Below, piece by piece: positions 8,372-17,508 of a DNA stretch of 64,000 bases. The notes below the pieces were generated by a model. It did not search any database and had not been told where the DNA came from. It saw nothing but the letters and a program-made list of their open reading frames with translations. Within the stretch, counting starts at the first letter, position 1. Every line of letters starts with the position of its first letter. A program made the position numbers and the translations under genes. Source of the DNA: an uncultured Paracoccaceae bacterium (GTDB taxonomy: Bacteria > Pseudomonadota > Alphaproteobacteria > Rhodobacterales > Rhodobacteraceae). The stretch covers positions 1,464,032-1,528,031 of the forward strand of contig CANMKS010000001.1 of NCBI GenBank assembly GCA_947498645.1, given 5' to 3'.

Positions 8372-9459
8372 GTTTTTGCTCTCCTCAATGATAGGAATAG
8401 CCGCTCGAGCGGCATGCGCACCATATTGTCCAGTGCGCCCGTAAAGAGGATCACCAATGCCTGTATTACGATGATCAACTCACGGGGGATCGACGTCCAT
8501 AGGGCGAGTTCTGCGCCGCCTTGATATAGAAAGCCGAAAAGAAGGGCCGCCAGCAATACCCCGAAAGGATGGCTGCGCCCCATCAGTGCGACGGCGATGC
8601 CGATAAAGCCCGCCCCCTCCACTGCGTTCAGGACCAGCCGTTCGGCCTCGCCCTGCACGTTGTTGATGGCCATCATGCCGGCAAGAGCGCCTGAGATAAG
8701 CATGGCAACCATGATAATTTTGGTCGGGCTGATACCCGCATATTTCGCGGCCGATTCCGAATACCCGAAAGACCGGATTTCATAGCCAAGTCGTGTTTTC
8801 CAGATCAGCGCCCAAAGGGCCACACAAGCGGCCAATGCGACAAAGAACGTGATATTGGCCGGTGCGCCACGAAAGAATGTGGTGTCGCCAAAGTTGAACA
8901 TGTCCTGGAAGGACGGCAGATGCGTCGCCTCGGGGAATTTGGGCGTAGCGGGTTCCATGCCGGGCGCCTTCAATGCACCAATCAGGAAATAGTTCAGCAC
9001 CGCCGCTGCGATAAAGTTGAACATGATCGTCGTGATCACGATGTGGCTACCGCGCTTGGCTTGCAGGAACGCAGGGATCGCGGCCCATGCAGCGCCAAAG
9101 ATGGCCGCGCCAATAGCGGCCCCCAACAGGGCAAGGGTCCAATGCGGCCAAGGAATGAACAAGCAGATGATGGCCACGCCAAGCCCGCCAATCAACGCCT
9201 GGCCTTCGCCACCAATGTTAAACAGACGTGCATGAAAGGCGATAGAAACGGCAAGACCCGTAAAGATGAAGTTTGTCGCGTAATAAAGCGTATAGCCCCA
9301 GCCATAGGTGGACCCTAAAGCCCCATCGACCATCAGCTTGAGCGCAGCCCATGGGTTTTCACCGATCGCAAGGATCACGAGAGCCGACAGAATTGCGGCC
9401 AGCAGGATCGAGATCAGGGGGATCAGGATCACATCTGCCCATTTTGGCATAATGTCCAT
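8368..9459 (-). CDS. Nucleoside ABC transporter permease (NupP/YufP-like)
   Basis: A 363-residue polytopic membrane protein of the BPD_transp_2 family with about ten hydrophobic spans. The motifs FNIGGEGQALIGGLG, EGAGFIGIAVALMGRSHP and GGAELALWTSIPRELI are typical of the larger permease of basic-membrane-protein (BMP) nucleoside importers. Its start overlaps the ATPase stop by one base and its stop overlaps the following unknown gene, so the whole set is translationally coupled. Confidence 0.92.
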   Translation of the reverse strand: MDIMPKWADVILIPLISILLAAILSALVILAIGENPWAALKLMVDGALGSTYGWGYTLYYATNFIFTGLAVSIAFHARLFNIGGEGQALIGGLGVAIICLFIPWPHWTLALLGAAIGAAIFGAAWAAIPAFLQAKRGSHIVITTIMFNFIAAAVLNYFLIGALKAPGMEPATPKFPEATHLPSFQDMFNFGDTTFFRGAPANITFFVALAACVALWALIWKTRLGYEIRSFGYSESAAKYAGISPTKIIMVAMLISGALAGMMAINNVQGEAERLVLNAVEGAGFIGIAVALMGRSHPFGVLLAALLFGFLYQGGAELALWTSIPRELIIVIQALVILFTGALDNMVRMPLERLFLSLRRAKT

Positions 9460-10997
9460 TACGCAGCTTCTCCGCTCATGCCTGCCATCAGCAGTCCGAG
9501 TTCTTTTTCATCTGTCTTATCAGGCATCCGCTCGCCCATCATTTTTCCGTCGAACATAACGGCAATGCGGTCAGACAGCGACAAAATTTCCTCTAACTCC
9601 ACAGAAACCAACAAAATTGCTTTGCCCTGATCCCTAAGTGCAACAATCTGTTGGTGGATGAATTCGATGGCACCAATGTCCACACCGCGTGTCGGTTGCC
9701 CGATCAGCAGCAGGTCCGGGTTCTGTTCAATCTCGCGGGCCAACACGATTTTCTGCTGGTTTCCGCCGGAAAAACTCTTTGCCGCAAGGTTTGGATCAGG
9801 GGGGCGGACGTCGAAACGCGCCATCTTTTCTTCGGTGTCCTTGCGGATCGCCGCATTGTCCATGAAAAGCTTGGACCGCTGGTACTCTGCATCATGGTGA
9901 TAGCCAAAGGCGGTGTTTTCCCATGCGTGGAAGTCCATGATCAGGCCTTCACGCTGGCGATCCTCTGGTACGTGGCTGATACCGCGCTTGCGGCGGCTTT
10001 GCCCGTCTGATTTCGCACCGGTCAAGTCAATCTCTTCGCCGTTGATGAGGATCGTGCCTGTCGCTTTCTCATATCCGCCGAGCACTTCAAGCAGTTCGGA
10101 TTGACCGTTGCCAGCCACGCCCGCAATCCCGAGGATTTCGCCTGCGTGGACGTCGAAGCTGACACCTTTGACCCGATGCACGCCTTTGTCGTCCGTCACG
10201 TTGAGGTCTTTGACCTCAAGAATTTTGCGCCCGATCTCTGCCGGTTTCTTGTCAACGCGCAGCAGTACTTTGCGCCCGACCATCAATTCGGCCAGCTCGG
10301 GCGGGCTGGTTTCTGACGTCTTGACCGTTGCCGTCATCTCGCCGCGTCGCATCACGCTGACGGTGTCGGTGATATCCATGATCTCGCGCAGTTTGTGCGT
10401 GATCAGAATAATGGTTTTGCCCTCGCGCTTGAGGTTCTCGAGAATGCGGAACAGGTGATCGGCCTCTGCCGGGGTCAGCACGCCGGTGGGTTCATCAAGG
10501 ATCAGAATATCGGCCTTGCGATACAGCGCTTTGAGGATTTCCACGCGCTGCTGCATACCCACGCCGACCTCTTCGATCAGCGCGTCCGGATCGACGTTGA
10601 GTTCATATTCTTCGGCAAGGCTCTTGAGCTCGCGCCGCGCGCGCGCCAGTGACGGGCGCAGCAGGCCGCTGTCTTCTGCGCCAAGAACCACGTTCTCAAG
10701 CACAGTGAAATTTTCGACCAGTTTGAAATGCTGGAACACCATACCGATGCCTGCGGCGATGGCCGCCTGGCTATCCGGAATTGCAGTTTTCTGACCAGAG
10801 ATGAAGATTTCGCCAGCATCCGCCTTATAAAACCCATATAAAATCGACATCAGCGTCGATTTACCCGCTCCATTCTCACCGATGATCCCGTGGATCGTGC
10901 CGGGCATCACCCGGATCGAGATATCTTTGTTTGCTTGAACGGGTCCAAAGGCCTTTGAAATACCCTTGAGTTCAATGGCGGGGGCGATGTCGCTCAT
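9459..10997 (-). CDS. Nucleoside ABC transporter ATP-binding protein (NupO/YufO-like)
   Basis: A 512-residue duplicated ABC ATPase that powers the importer on the cytoplasmic side. The first half has a full Walker A (GENGAGKSTL, near residue 40) and Walker B (ILILDEPTGVL). The second half has a degenerate Walker A (GVAGNGQSELLE) and a good signature (SFSGGNQQKIVLARE). This asymmetry is usual in sugar/nucleoside ATPases of this class. The ATG overlaps the stop of the NTF2-fold gene by 4 bases. Confidence 0.94.
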   Translation of the reverse strand: MSDIAPAIELKGISKAFGPVQANKDISIRVMPGTIHGIIGENGAGKSTLMSILYGFYKADAGEIFISGQKTAIPDSQAAIAAGIGMVFQHFKLVENFTVLENVVLGAEDSGLLRPSLARARRELKSLAEEYELNVDPDALIEEVGVGMQQRVEILKALYRKADILILDEPTGVLTPAEADHLFRILENLKREGKTIILITHKLREIMDITDTVSVMRRGEMTATVKTSETSPPELAELMVGRKVLLRVDKKPAEIGRKILEVKDLNVTDDKGVHRVKGVSFDVHAGEILGIAGVAGNGQSELLEVLGGYEKATGTILINGEEIDLTGAKSDGQSRRKRGISHVPEDRQREGLIMDFHAWENTAFGYHHDAEYQRSKLFMDNAAIRKDTEEKMARFDVRPPDPNLAAKSFSGGNQQKIVLAREIEQNPDLLLIGQPTRGVDIGAIEFIHQQIVALRDQGKAILLVSVELEEILSLSDRIAVMFDGKMMGERMPDKTDEKELGLLMAGMSGEAA

Positions 10998-11350
10998 TCT
11001 GGCGCTCCTGTTCCAACAAATCCAACCATGCGGCTGATTTGCCCATCTTGCCCCATTTCCACGAAGTATTGGCCCAATTGCTGCATCCCGTTTGGCATTT
11101 TGAATGCGATTGTTGCACGGGTGACGCCATCGCGCGTGTCCGAGCCTGCAATTTCTGCGACAGCACCGGGGGCCTGGGCGGAAAACATACCGACGTATTC
11201 GGCGACAGCATCCGGCCCCGTCAGGGGGGTGTCAGTGCGGGGGTCTGCATAAGTCGCGGTCGAGGCGAGTGATTTCTGAATGGCAGCGCCACGGGCATCG
11301 GCGTCCGACATCCCCCATGCATCAAAAAACGTGGTGATCGCGTCGGTCAT
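10994..11350 (-). CDS. NTF2-like (SnoaL-fold) protein
   Basis: A 118-residue cytoplasmic protein with the alpha-beta cone pattern of NTF2/SnoaL proteins: an N-terminal helix (ITTFFDAWGMSD), a conserved YADPRTDTPLTGPDAVAEYV stretch, then antiparallel strands. Members bind small hydrophobic ligands or act as small isomerases, but no catalytic assignment is possible here. It lies between the binding protein and the ATPase, downstream of the intra-operon terminator and coupled to the ATPase by a 4-base overlap. A role connected with nucleoside uptake is inference. Confidence 0.75.
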   Translation of the reverse strand: MTDAITTFFDAWGMSDADARGAAIQKSLASTATYADPRTDTPLTGPDAVAEYVGMFSAQAPGAVAEIAGSDTRDGVTRATIAFKMPNGMQQLGQYFVEMGQDGQISRMVGFVGTGAPE

Positions 11351-11370
11351 GGCATGCTCCCCATTTCAGC

Positions 11371-11403
11371 AAAAAAGGGCCGCGCATATCAACTGCGCGG
11401 CCC
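11371..11403 (-). terminator. Intra-operon terminator/attenuator after the binding-protein gene
   Basis: GGGCCGCGC (11377-11385) and GCGCGGCCC (11395-11403) form a perfect 9-bp GC-rich stem with a 9-base loop. On the minus strand it is followed by six U (AAAAAA at 11371-11376 on the plus strand). It lies 27 bases after the binding-protein stop and 20 bases before the NTF2-like gene, so it should make the binding-protein mRNA much more abundant than the transporter mRNA. Confidence 0.9.
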
Positions 11404-11429
11404 TCGATTTTGTTGGCCTTGGCGTGGAC

Positions 11430-12425
11430 TTAGAAGTCGAGCGCTGGGCAGCTTTCGTCAGATGTGTAGTCATGAACGGAAAGTTCGCCCGATGCCATGT
11501 CAGCTGCGGCGCCATATGTGGCTTCCAGCATGTCATAGGACACAATCGGCTCGTTGTTGGCATCCATTGCGAAACCGACACCACGGTTTGCAACGCTCAT
11601 CACGTTGAAGCCTGTTTCAAGGTCGACACCAGCTGACATCGCGTCATAGACGGCGTTATCAACACGCTTGAGCATGGACGTCAGAACCTCACCGGGGTGC
11701 AGGTAGTTCTGGTTGGCGTCCACGCCGATCGACAAGATATCTTCGTCCGCGGCGGTTTGCAGAACGCCGACGCCGGTGCCGCCAGCGGCAGCAAACACAA
11801 CGTCAGAACCCTGGCTGATCTGTGCCAGTGTCAGTTCGGACCCTTTGACCGGATCATTCCATGCCGCAGGTGTTGTGCCCGTCATGTTGGCGATCACGGT
11901 GATGTCGGGGTTCACGGCGGCAGCACCCTGTGCGTAGCCACATGCGAATTTGCGAATCAATGGGATATCCATCCCGCCAACGAAGGACACCGTGCCGGTT
12001 TCAGATGCCATCGCAGCCATCATGCCCACAAGGTAAGAGCCTTCATGCTCGTTGAAGACAACAGAGCGTACGTTTGGCGCATCAACAACCATGTCGATGA
12101 TTGCGAATTTGGTGTCAGGGTAATCGGCGGCCACTTCAGCCAATGGAGTGGCCCAAGAAAAGCCGGCCATGACAATCGGGTTCGCACCGGACTCTGCAAA
12201 ACGGCGGATCGCCTGTTCGCGCTGTGCGTCAGATTGGATTTCAACTTCGGCGTATGAACCGCCGGTTTCGGCTGCCCAACGCTCGGCACCGTTATAGGCG
12301 CTTTCGTTGAAAGACTTGTCGAACTTGCCGCCAAGATCGAAAAGGATGGCCGGATCGGCGGCGGCAGTGCCGGCTGTCAGCGCCAGCGCAGCAGATGCGC
12401 CAAGAAATTTCTGCATAAGGGTCAT
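11430..12425 (-). CDS. BMP-family nucleoside-binding periplasmic protein
   Basis: A 331-residue periplasmic substrate-binding protein with a signal peptide ending near GTAAA, followed by the family opening ILFDLGGKFDKSFNESAYNGAERW. The motifs GFSWATPLAEVA, GTGVGVLQTA and IGVDANQNYL are typical of the BMP/PnrA/NupN family, which binds purine nucleosides. It is first in the operon, has a GGGAG ribosome site 7 bases before the ATG, and is separated from the remaining genes by a strong hairpin, as expected for a binding protein needed in excess. Confidence 0.93.
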   Translation of the reverse strand: MTLMQKFLGASAALALTAGTAAADPAILFDLGGKFDKSFNESAYNGAERWAAETGGSYAEVEIQSDAQREQAIRRFAESGANPIVMAGFSWATPLAEVAADYPDTKFAIIDMVVDAPNVRSVVFNEHEGSYLVGMMAAMASETGTVSFVGGMDIPLIRKFACGYAQGAAAVNPDITVIANMTGTTPAAWNDPVKGSELTLAQISQGSDVVFAAAGGTGVGVLQTAADEDILSIGVDANQNYLHPGEVLTSMLKRVDNAVYDAMSAGVDLETGFNVMSVANRGVGFAMDANNEPIVSYDMLEATYGAAADMASGELSVHDYTSDESCPALDF

Positions 12426-12606
12426 TGGTTTTCTCCCAGGTCGTTACGCGAGGTGTGTTGCGGGCGGATACGCGCCCCCTCAGTGAAAAGCCACGCCATT
12501 GTCCTGGCGGGTCATCACAAGATAAGGCCCCGCTTGGCTGGGAAGATCAACCGCTTTTTGCTTCTGAAACTGCAAGTTTACCGCTGAATCGCGCGTTTAC
12601 GCGGGG
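12426..12606. promoter_or_regulatory. Gap holding the nucleoside operon promoter
   Basis: This 181-base gap lies between rimI and the binding-protein gene, both on the minus strand. It must contain the promoter of the nucleoside operon. I could not pick convincing -35/-10 boxes, and I see no purine riboswitch fold. A short CGCGTAAACGCG palindrome sits next to the rimI stop. Confidence 0.35.
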
Positions 12607-13026
12607 TTAAGAGGGATTCAGGTCTTTGCGTAGCACAAGTGCCGCCACCGCCGCGCCATCTTTGGGGATGTAATACCCCGGCCTGCGCCCGACCGGGATG
12701 TAGCCTGCCGCCGCATAAAGGGCGCGTGCGGCAGTGTTGTCTTCTGCAACCTCAAGGAAAATCGTTGTCGCACCGCGCTTTTTCGCCGCTGCTTCGCCGG
12801 CTGCGAGCATGGCGCGGGCCAGTCCTTGGCGGCGCCTTGCGGGATCAGTGGCCAGCGTCAGCACTTCTGCTTCTTCGGCGACAACGCGCAAAAGCACAAA
12901 GCTTGCGTCGGTATTCACCAGGATCGCCCCCGGATGGCGCAACAGGTCGCTGAATTCCCGCGCCGTCCACGCGCGTGTTGCGCTGAATGCCAGCGCATGT
13001 AAGTCGGCGAGCGCTTGTGGCGTCAT
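12607..13026 (-). CDS. rimI: RimI-type GNAT N-acetyltransferase
   Basis: A 139-residue GNAT acetyltransferase with the acetyl-CoA motif LATDPARRRQGLARAML near the middle and AEDNTAARALYAAAGY after it, the pattern of RimI enzymes that acetylate the N-terminal Ala of ribosomal protein S18. Its ATG overlaps the tsaB stop (13023-13026). The rimI-tsaB pairing is common in bacteria and supports the name. No signal peptide, so cytoplasmic. Confidence 0.82.
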   Translation of the reverse strand: MTPQALADLHALAFSATRAWTAREFSDLLRHPGAILVNTDASFVLLRVVAEEAEVLTLATDPARRRQGLARAMLAAGEAAAKKRGATTIFLEVAEDNTAARALYAAAGYIPVGRRPGYYIPKDGAAVAALVLRKDLNPS

Positions 13027-13601
13027 GACAGGATTGTGGGTGCCGGGTCGCGCGGTGGGGCAGCATCGGCGCTGCGCACATAAAGCGGGGCAGGGCGCGG
13101 GGCGTTGGCATCCAGGCGTGCGGCTGCAATCTGGGCGGCGGCGGCTATCAGCGCCTCTGCGGTTTTTTGCTTTGTTGCCTCCGCATCGATTTGCGTGGGT
13201 GCGGATGTCGTTCCATCGGCTGCGAAAACCTGAACATAGCTTTGCCCGCGTGGTGCGGGGATTGTCGCCTGATATGGGCGATCCTCGTGATGGGCGCGGG
13301 CTTCGAAACCGTTGACCCCAATGGCGGGCTTGCCAAGTCCCAGTGCCAGCCCACGCGCAGCCGAAACAGAAATACGGATGCCGGTGAAATTCCCCGGCCC
13401 GACACCAACGCCAATGCCATCAAGATCACACCAGCCAAGGTTTTCTGCCTGTAGCATCTCTTCCAGCATGGGTAGCAGATGTTCGGCCTGACCTTTGGCC
13501 ATTTCATCGACGCGGGTCACAATCCGGTCACCCAATAGCAAAGCGGCGGCGCAATGCGCCGCCGATGTATCAAATGCCAGAATGATAGGTTTAGGCTGCA
13601 A
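13023..13601 (-). CDS. tsaB: tRNA threonylcarbamoyladenosine biosynthesis protein TsaB
   Basis: A 192-residue actin-fold protein, the partner that activates TsaD in making the universal t6A37 modification of ANN-decoding tRNAs. ILAFDTSAAHCAAALL is the first phosphate-like motif, and GVGVGPGNFTGIRISVSAARGLALG is the hallmark TsaB loop near residue 65. It starts inside the end of nfuA (11-base overlap) and ends inside the rimI start, forming a tight three-gene unit. Confidence 0.92.
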   Translation of the reverse strand: MQPKPIILAFDTSAAHCAAALLLGDRIVTRVDEMAKGQAEHLLPMLEEMLQAENLGWCDLDGIGVGVGPGNFTGIRISVSAARGLALGLGKPAIGVNGFEARAHHEDRPYQATIPAPRGQSYVQVFAADGTTSAPTQIDAEATKQKTAEALIAAAAQIAAARLDANAPRPAPLYVRSADAAPPRDPAPTILS

Positions 13602-14154
13602 CCGGTCGCACCTCGACCACCTCGGGGATGTAGTGGCGCAACAGGTTTTCGATCCCCATTTTCAGCGTCAATGTCGAAGATGGGCAACCGGCGCAAGCGC
13701 CCTGCATATGCAGATAGACGATGCCGCGCTCGAATCCGTGGAATGTGATGTCGCCGCCGTCCTGCGCCACAGCCGGACGCACACGTGTGTCCAACAACTC
13801 TTTGATCTGGCCTACGATTTCAGCATCTTCGCCCGTATGCTCTGCATGGCCGCTGGCCGGCTTGTGGTCGTCAGCCATCACCGGTTGACCGGACTGGTAA
13901 TGTTCCATGATCGCGCCGAGGATACCTGGCTTGATATGGTCCCACTCAACATCATCCGCCTTTGTGACCGTAACAAAATCGATCCCAAAAAACACGCCGG
14001 TGATATTGCCGGTCGCGAATATGCGCTTGGCTAGCGGAGAGCCTTCCGCGGCTTCAATGCTTGGGAAATCGGCGGTGCCCACCTCAAGAACATTCTGTCC
14101 GGGCAGAAACTTGAGTGTTGCAGGATTAGGAGTTGATTCAGTCTGGATGAACAT
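13591..14154 (-). CDS. nfuA: NfuA-type iron-sulfur carrier protein
   Basis: A 187-residue two-domain protein. The N-terminal Nfu_N domain starts with QTESTPNPATLKFLPG and the C-terminal NifU domain carries the CxxC (CAGCPSS, about residue 150) that holds a bridging 4Fe-4S cluster between two monomers. It delivers Fe-S clusters to client enzymes. It is first of the nfuA-tsaB-rimI unit; the stop codon lies inside tsaB. Confidence 0.93.
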   Translation of the reverse strand: MFIQTESTPNPATLKFLPGQNVLEVGTADFPSIEAAEGSPLAKRIFATGNITGVFFGIDFVTVTKADDVEWDHIKPGILGAIMEHYQSGQPVMADDHKPASGHAEHTGEDAEIVGQIKELLDTRVRPAVAQDGGDITFHGFERGIVYLHMQGACAGCPSSTLTLKMGIENLLRHYIPEVVEVRPVAA

Positions 14155-14241
14155 GGGGCCAACCTTTTTTGTCAGGCTTTAGATATGCGCATCACAGCCC
14201 TGACTGTCAAGGTTTGGAACGATTCTAAACTGTGCAATTGC

Positions 14242-14697
14242 TCAGGTGATCGCCTCAAGCCGCTCTTTCGAGATATCACCCGGCACAATCGTCAAAGGGA
14301 TTGGCAGAGTTCCCGCCTGACGGCTCATATGGGTCACCAGCGGGCCGGGGCCCTTATTGTCGGTTCCCGCACCAAGAACCAGAATGCCGATGTCGGGGTC
14401 TTCGCTGATTTGCGCCATGATTTCGACCAGCGGTTCGCCCTCGCGAATGATCAATTCGGGATGCACATTCTGTTTATCGCGCATCCATTTGGCAAAGACC
14501 TCGTAATGGACCTCGATCCGTTCGCGCGCTTCGGCTCGCATGATCTCGCCCACGCCGATCCAGTGGTTGAATTCATCGGGCGGGATGACGGATAGAATCG
14601 CAACGCCGCCACCCGTATGCGCGGCCCGCATGGCGGCAAAGCGCATGGCATTCAGGCACTCGCGGCTATCATCCAGCACAACCAAGAACTTACGCAT
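14242..14697 (-). CDS. Universal stress protein (UspA family)
   Basis: A 151-residue single-domain Usp protein. It opens KFLVVLDDSRECLNAMRFAAMRA, and the C-terminal half contains ILVLGAGTD, a variant of the nucleotide-binding GxxG region. I chose the ATG at 14697 because GAGGGAG lies 7-13 bases upstream; eight more codons are open before it but lack support. It is monocistronic, in the same direction as the neighbours. Its specific stress role cannot be read from sequence. Confidence 0.88.
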   Translation of the reverse strand: MRKFLVVLDDSRECLNAMRFAAMRAAHTGGGVAILSVIPPDEFNHWIGVGEIMRAEARERIEVHYEVFAKWMRDKQNVHPELIIREGEPLVEIMAQISEDPDIGILVLGAGTDNKGPGPLVTHMSRQAGTLPIPLTIVPGDISKERLEAIT

Positions 14698-14756
14698 TGT
14701 GAACTCCCTCTTCCTGCGCAACTGTGGCGTATCCTTGCAGGCGTGGCAACGGCACT

Positions 14757-15620
14757 TTACGCAGTGCTTGCGGCCCAGTCCCAGTACATGTCGCGGGTTT
14801 TGCGTGTGACCGGGCCGATCTGATACTTGCGATCCTCAAACGCGGTGACCGGTGTGACCTTTGACATATTGCCGGACAGGAAAACCTCGTCCGCGTCACG
14901 GAAATCGTCAAAACTCAGCACGGTTTCATGCACCTGAACACCATCGGCGCGCAGGTTCGACATGTGCCGCGCCCGCGTGATCCCGGCAAGGAACGTCCCG
15001 TTTGCGATCGGGGTAAACACCTCGCCGTCTTTGACCATAAAGACGTTTGCGGTCGCGGTTTCGGCCACATTACCCATGGCGTCAGCGACCAGGGCATTGC
15101 CGAATCCACGTGCGCGCACCTCTGCCAACATGCGGGCGTTGTTGGGGTAAAGGCACCCTGCTTTTGCGTTCACTACGGCACTATCAATCACCGGTCTGCG
15201 AAACCGGGTCAGTCCCAGCGTTGTCGTGGCGGACGGGTCGGCAAAGGGAATTTCCTCAAGGCAAATGGCAAAGCCGGTTTCCTCATCGCTTGGCACGATT
15301 GCGGTGGGGTCACCGTGAATGCCCCAATACATCGGGCGGATATAGACAGCCGCACCGGGGGCGTATTTGGCCAGACCTTCCTTGGTGATCGCAATCATAT
15401 CCTCTGTGCTGACGGTCGGCTTGAGCATCAGCGCCGTGGCCGAGCGATTGACGCGCGCGCAATGCAGATCCAGATCGGGCATCAGCCCGTTCACAAACCG
15501 CGCCCCGTCAAAGACGGTTGTGCCCAGCCAAGAGCCGTGATCGGCAGCCCGCATGATTGGCACGTCACCGTCGTGCCAGGTGCCGTTGAAATATGTTCGG
15601 ATATTCTGCCCAACCGCCAT
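14757..15620 (-). CDS. Branched-chain amino acid aminotransferase-like (class IV PLP)
   Basis: A 287-residue fold-type IV PLP aminotransferase. The opening YFNGTWHDGDVPIMRAADHG, the probable PLP lysine in NAKAGCLYPNN near residue 155, and the phosphate-binding NVAETATANVFMV with GTFLAGITR are as in branched-chain aminotransferases (IlvE), which transaminate Leu, Ile and Val. The lysine context differs from the canonical GTGKAGGNYA, so D-amino-acid or other class IV substrates remain possible. AGGAGG lies 8 bases before the ATG, a strong ribosome site. Confidence 0.82.
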   Translation of the reverse strand: MAVGQNIRTYFNGTWHDGDVPIMRAADHGSWLGTTVFDGARFVNGLMPDLDLHCARVNRSATALMLKPTVSTEDMIAITKEGLAKYAPGAAVYIRPMYWGIHGDPTAIVPSDEETGFAICLEEIPFADPSATTTLGLTRFRRPVIDSAVVNAKAGCLYPNNARMLAEVRARGFGNALVADAMGNVAETATANVFMVKDGEVFTPIANGTFLAGITRARHMSNLRADGVQVHETVLSFDDFRDADEVFLSGNMSKVTPVTAFEDRKYQIGPVTRKTRDMYWDWAASTA

Positions 15621-15645
15621 AGCGCGCCTCCTGTTCGGCCAAACC

Positions 15646-15825
15646 CTAGGCCCCAGAATGGCGGAGGTAAAGTCGCGGTTGGCGTCCGATGCCGGGGAAC
15701 ATCAGACGCCAATGTTGGCGTGGGTGTGAAGGGGTGAGTACCACCAGGCCAAAGCGGGCAGAGCGAATCCATGCCGCGCTGACCAGAGTGTCGCGTTGGT
15801 AGGATTCAGTTTTGTGACGGTCCAT
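15646..15825 (-). CDS. Possible small protein
   Basis: A 59-codon frame starting MDRHKTESYQRDT lies in the gap between the VOC gene and the aminotransferase gene on the same strand, overlapping the VOC stop by 20 bases. Codon use is GC-rich at third positions like its neighbours, and the product is basic with several Trp. There is only a weak GGCGG before the ATG. I recognise no family. It may be real or a chance open frame. Confidence 0.3.
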   Translation of the reverse strand: MDRHKTESYQRDTLVSAAWIRSARFGLVVLTPSHPRQHWRLMFPGIGRQPRLYLRHSGA

Positions 15826-16300
15826 CCGCCAGTGCCAGAATGCCATCCAGATCAAGGCGGGCGTTCACCATTTGCAGGCTTCCGTCGGCATTGCGTGGCC
15901 AGTCCGCCTTGGGTTTGTCGATGTAGATTTCGACCCCGTTCTCATCCGGGTCACGCAGATAGATTGCTTCGCTCACCCCGTGGTCGGCGGCACCATCAAT
16001 GGGAATGCCAGCCGCCACGATGCGGGCGAGCACCTCTGCCAATGCCTTGCGATCTGGATAAAGGAAGGCGGAGTGATACAAACCTGTGTGGCCAGCGGGT
16101 GGCGGCGCTGCGCCAAGGCTCTCCCAAGTGTTCAGACCGATATGGTGGTGATAATCCCCCGCGGCAAGGAATGCCGCGCCTGATCCTGTGCGTTGGGTGA
16201 CAGCGAACCCCAGAATGCCCTCATAAAACGCAATGGCGCGGTCGAGGTCAGAGACCCGCAGATGCACATGGCCCACGCGGGCGGAAGGTTTTGCAGACAT
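15806..16300 (-). CDS. VOC-family (glyoxalase/extradiol dioxygenase-like) protein
   Basis: A 164-residue vicinal-oxygen-chelate protein with two beta-alpha-beta-beta-beta units. Likely metal ligands are His in GHVHLRVSD near residue 13, His in LYHSAFLYP, and Glu in NGVEIYID, the His-His-Glu triad of extradiol dioxygenases. The region after the first unit resembles CatE (catechol-2,3-dioxygenase), but only half of the usual two-domain length is present. Start at the ATG 16300; AAGGA lies 9-10 bases upstream. Substrate unknown. Confidence 0.82.
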   Translation of the reverse strand: MSAKPSARVGHVHLRVSDLDRAIAFYEGILGFAVTQRTGSGAAFLAAGDYHHHIGLNTWESLGAAPPPAGHTGLYHSAFLYPDRKALAEVLARIVAAGIPIDGAADHGVSEAIYLRDPDENGVEIYIDKPKADWPRNADGSLQMVNARLDLDGILALADGPSQN

Positions 16301-16355
16301 GATCACAGTCCTTTGTGTTTGATCCCCGCAACTTAAACGCCAGCATCAATTCACA

Positions 16356-16376
16356 AAATGCCCATGCTCGCATGGG
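16356..16376 (-). terminator. Probable terminator of trpS
   Basis: CCCATG (16361-16366) and CATGGG (16371-16376) form a perfect 6-bp stem with a CTCG loop. On the minus strand it is followed by CATTTTG. It lies 26 bases after the trpS stop, before the VOC gene. Confidence 0.5.
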
Positions 16377-16401
16377 ATCTGTGCGGCAGCTCACACTTGG
16401 C

Positions 16402-17418
16402 TTAGCTGCGCAGCATCCCCACGATGTCATAGGTGTCGCGCAGGATCGGGTCGGCGATGGCGCGCGCCTTGGCAGCACCGTCAGCCAGAATGCGGTCAAT
16501 CTCGGCGGGGTCATCCATGAAACGTGCCATCTCGGCTGACATCGGAGCGAGTTTTTCCACCGCAAGATCGGCAAGGGCCGGTTTGAACTTGCCCCAGCCT
16601 GCGCCGGGGTATTCGGCGATCACGGCCTCTGGTGTCATATCGTTGAGCGCGGCGTAGATATCGACCAGATTGCGCGCCTCTGGCCGGTCCTTGAGGCCAT
16701 CCACGGTTTCGGGCAGCGGCTCTGGGTCAGTTTTGGCTTTCTTGAACTTCTTGGCGATTGTGTCGGCATCATCGGTCATGTTGATGCGTTCCATATCGCT
16801 TTCGCCGGATTTTGACATCTTCTTGGTCCCGTCACGCAGGTTCATGATCCGCATGGCAGGGCCTTCAATGACCGGTTCGGTCAGCGGAAAGAAATCTCGG
16901 CCAAAGTCGTGGTTGAACTTGGCGGCAATGTCGCGGGTCAATTCCACGTGCTGTTTCTGGTCGTCGCCCACCGGCACATGGGTTGCATGATAAAGCAGAA
17001 TGTCCGCTGCCATCAGCGCAGGGTAGGCATAAAGGCCCAGCGATTGCTTTTCCGCGTTGCTGCCCGCTTTGTCTTTGAACTGCGTCATGCGGTTCATCCA
17101 GCCAACACGCGCGACACAGTTAAAGATCCAGCCCAATTCGGCATGGGCCGACACCTGACTTTGGTTGAAAAGAATGGATCGCGTCGGATCAAGGCCAGCG
17201 GCCAGATAACCTGCCGCAACCTCGCGCGTCATGTTGGACAGTTCCTTGGGGTCCTGCCAGACGGTGATCGCGTGCATGTCAACGACGCAATAGACCGTTT
17301 CCATCTGCCCTTGCATCCCGACAAAGCGTTTGATCGCGCCCAGATAATTGCCCAGCGTCAACCCGCCAGAGGGTTTGACCCCGGAAAAGACACGAGGGGT
17401 GAAATTGGCGTTTGTCAT
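16402..17418 (-). CDS. trpS: Tryptophanyl-tRNA synthetase
   Basis: A 338-residue class I aminoacyl-tRNA synthetase. [20 protein letters not shown] near the N-terminus carries the HIGH-equivalent (LGNY here), and [10 protein letters not shown] near residue 200 is the KMSKS loop. Length and the [11 protein letters not shown] motif are typical of bacterial TrpRS. I chose the ATG at 17418; 25 open codons upstream are not similar to the family. It is divergent from the rhomboid-like gene with a 90-base gap holding both promoters. Confidence 0.96.
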   Translation of the reverse strand: MTNANFTPRVFSGVKPSGGLTLGNYLGAIKRFVGMQGQMETVYCVVDMHAITVWQDPKELSNMTREVAAGYLAAGLDPTRSILFNQSQVSAHAELGWIFNCVARVGWMNRMTQFKDKAGSNAEKQSLGLYAYPALMAADILLYHATHVPVGDDQKQHVELTRDIAAKFNHDFGRDFFPLTEPVIEGPAMRIMNLRDGTKKMSKSGESDMERINMTDDADTIAKKFKKAKTDPEPLPETVDGLKDRPEARNLVDIYAALNDMTPEAVIAEYPGAGWGKFKPALADLAVEKLAPMSAEMARFMDDPAEIDRILADGAAKARAIADPILRDTYDIVGMLRS

Positions 17419-17508
17419 GGTGCAAATGTCCGGGCTGGATTTCGGGGCAGGGGTCGCATACCCATGCCAGAGAGACCCGTCAACTTCAACCAATCAGGAC
17501 ATCTGCCC

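Noticed and set aside
16909-17508. 200-codon upstream extension of the rhomboid-like gene
   Set aside because: It lies antisense to trpS and has no membrane or protease character; the ATG at 17509 has a good ribosome site.
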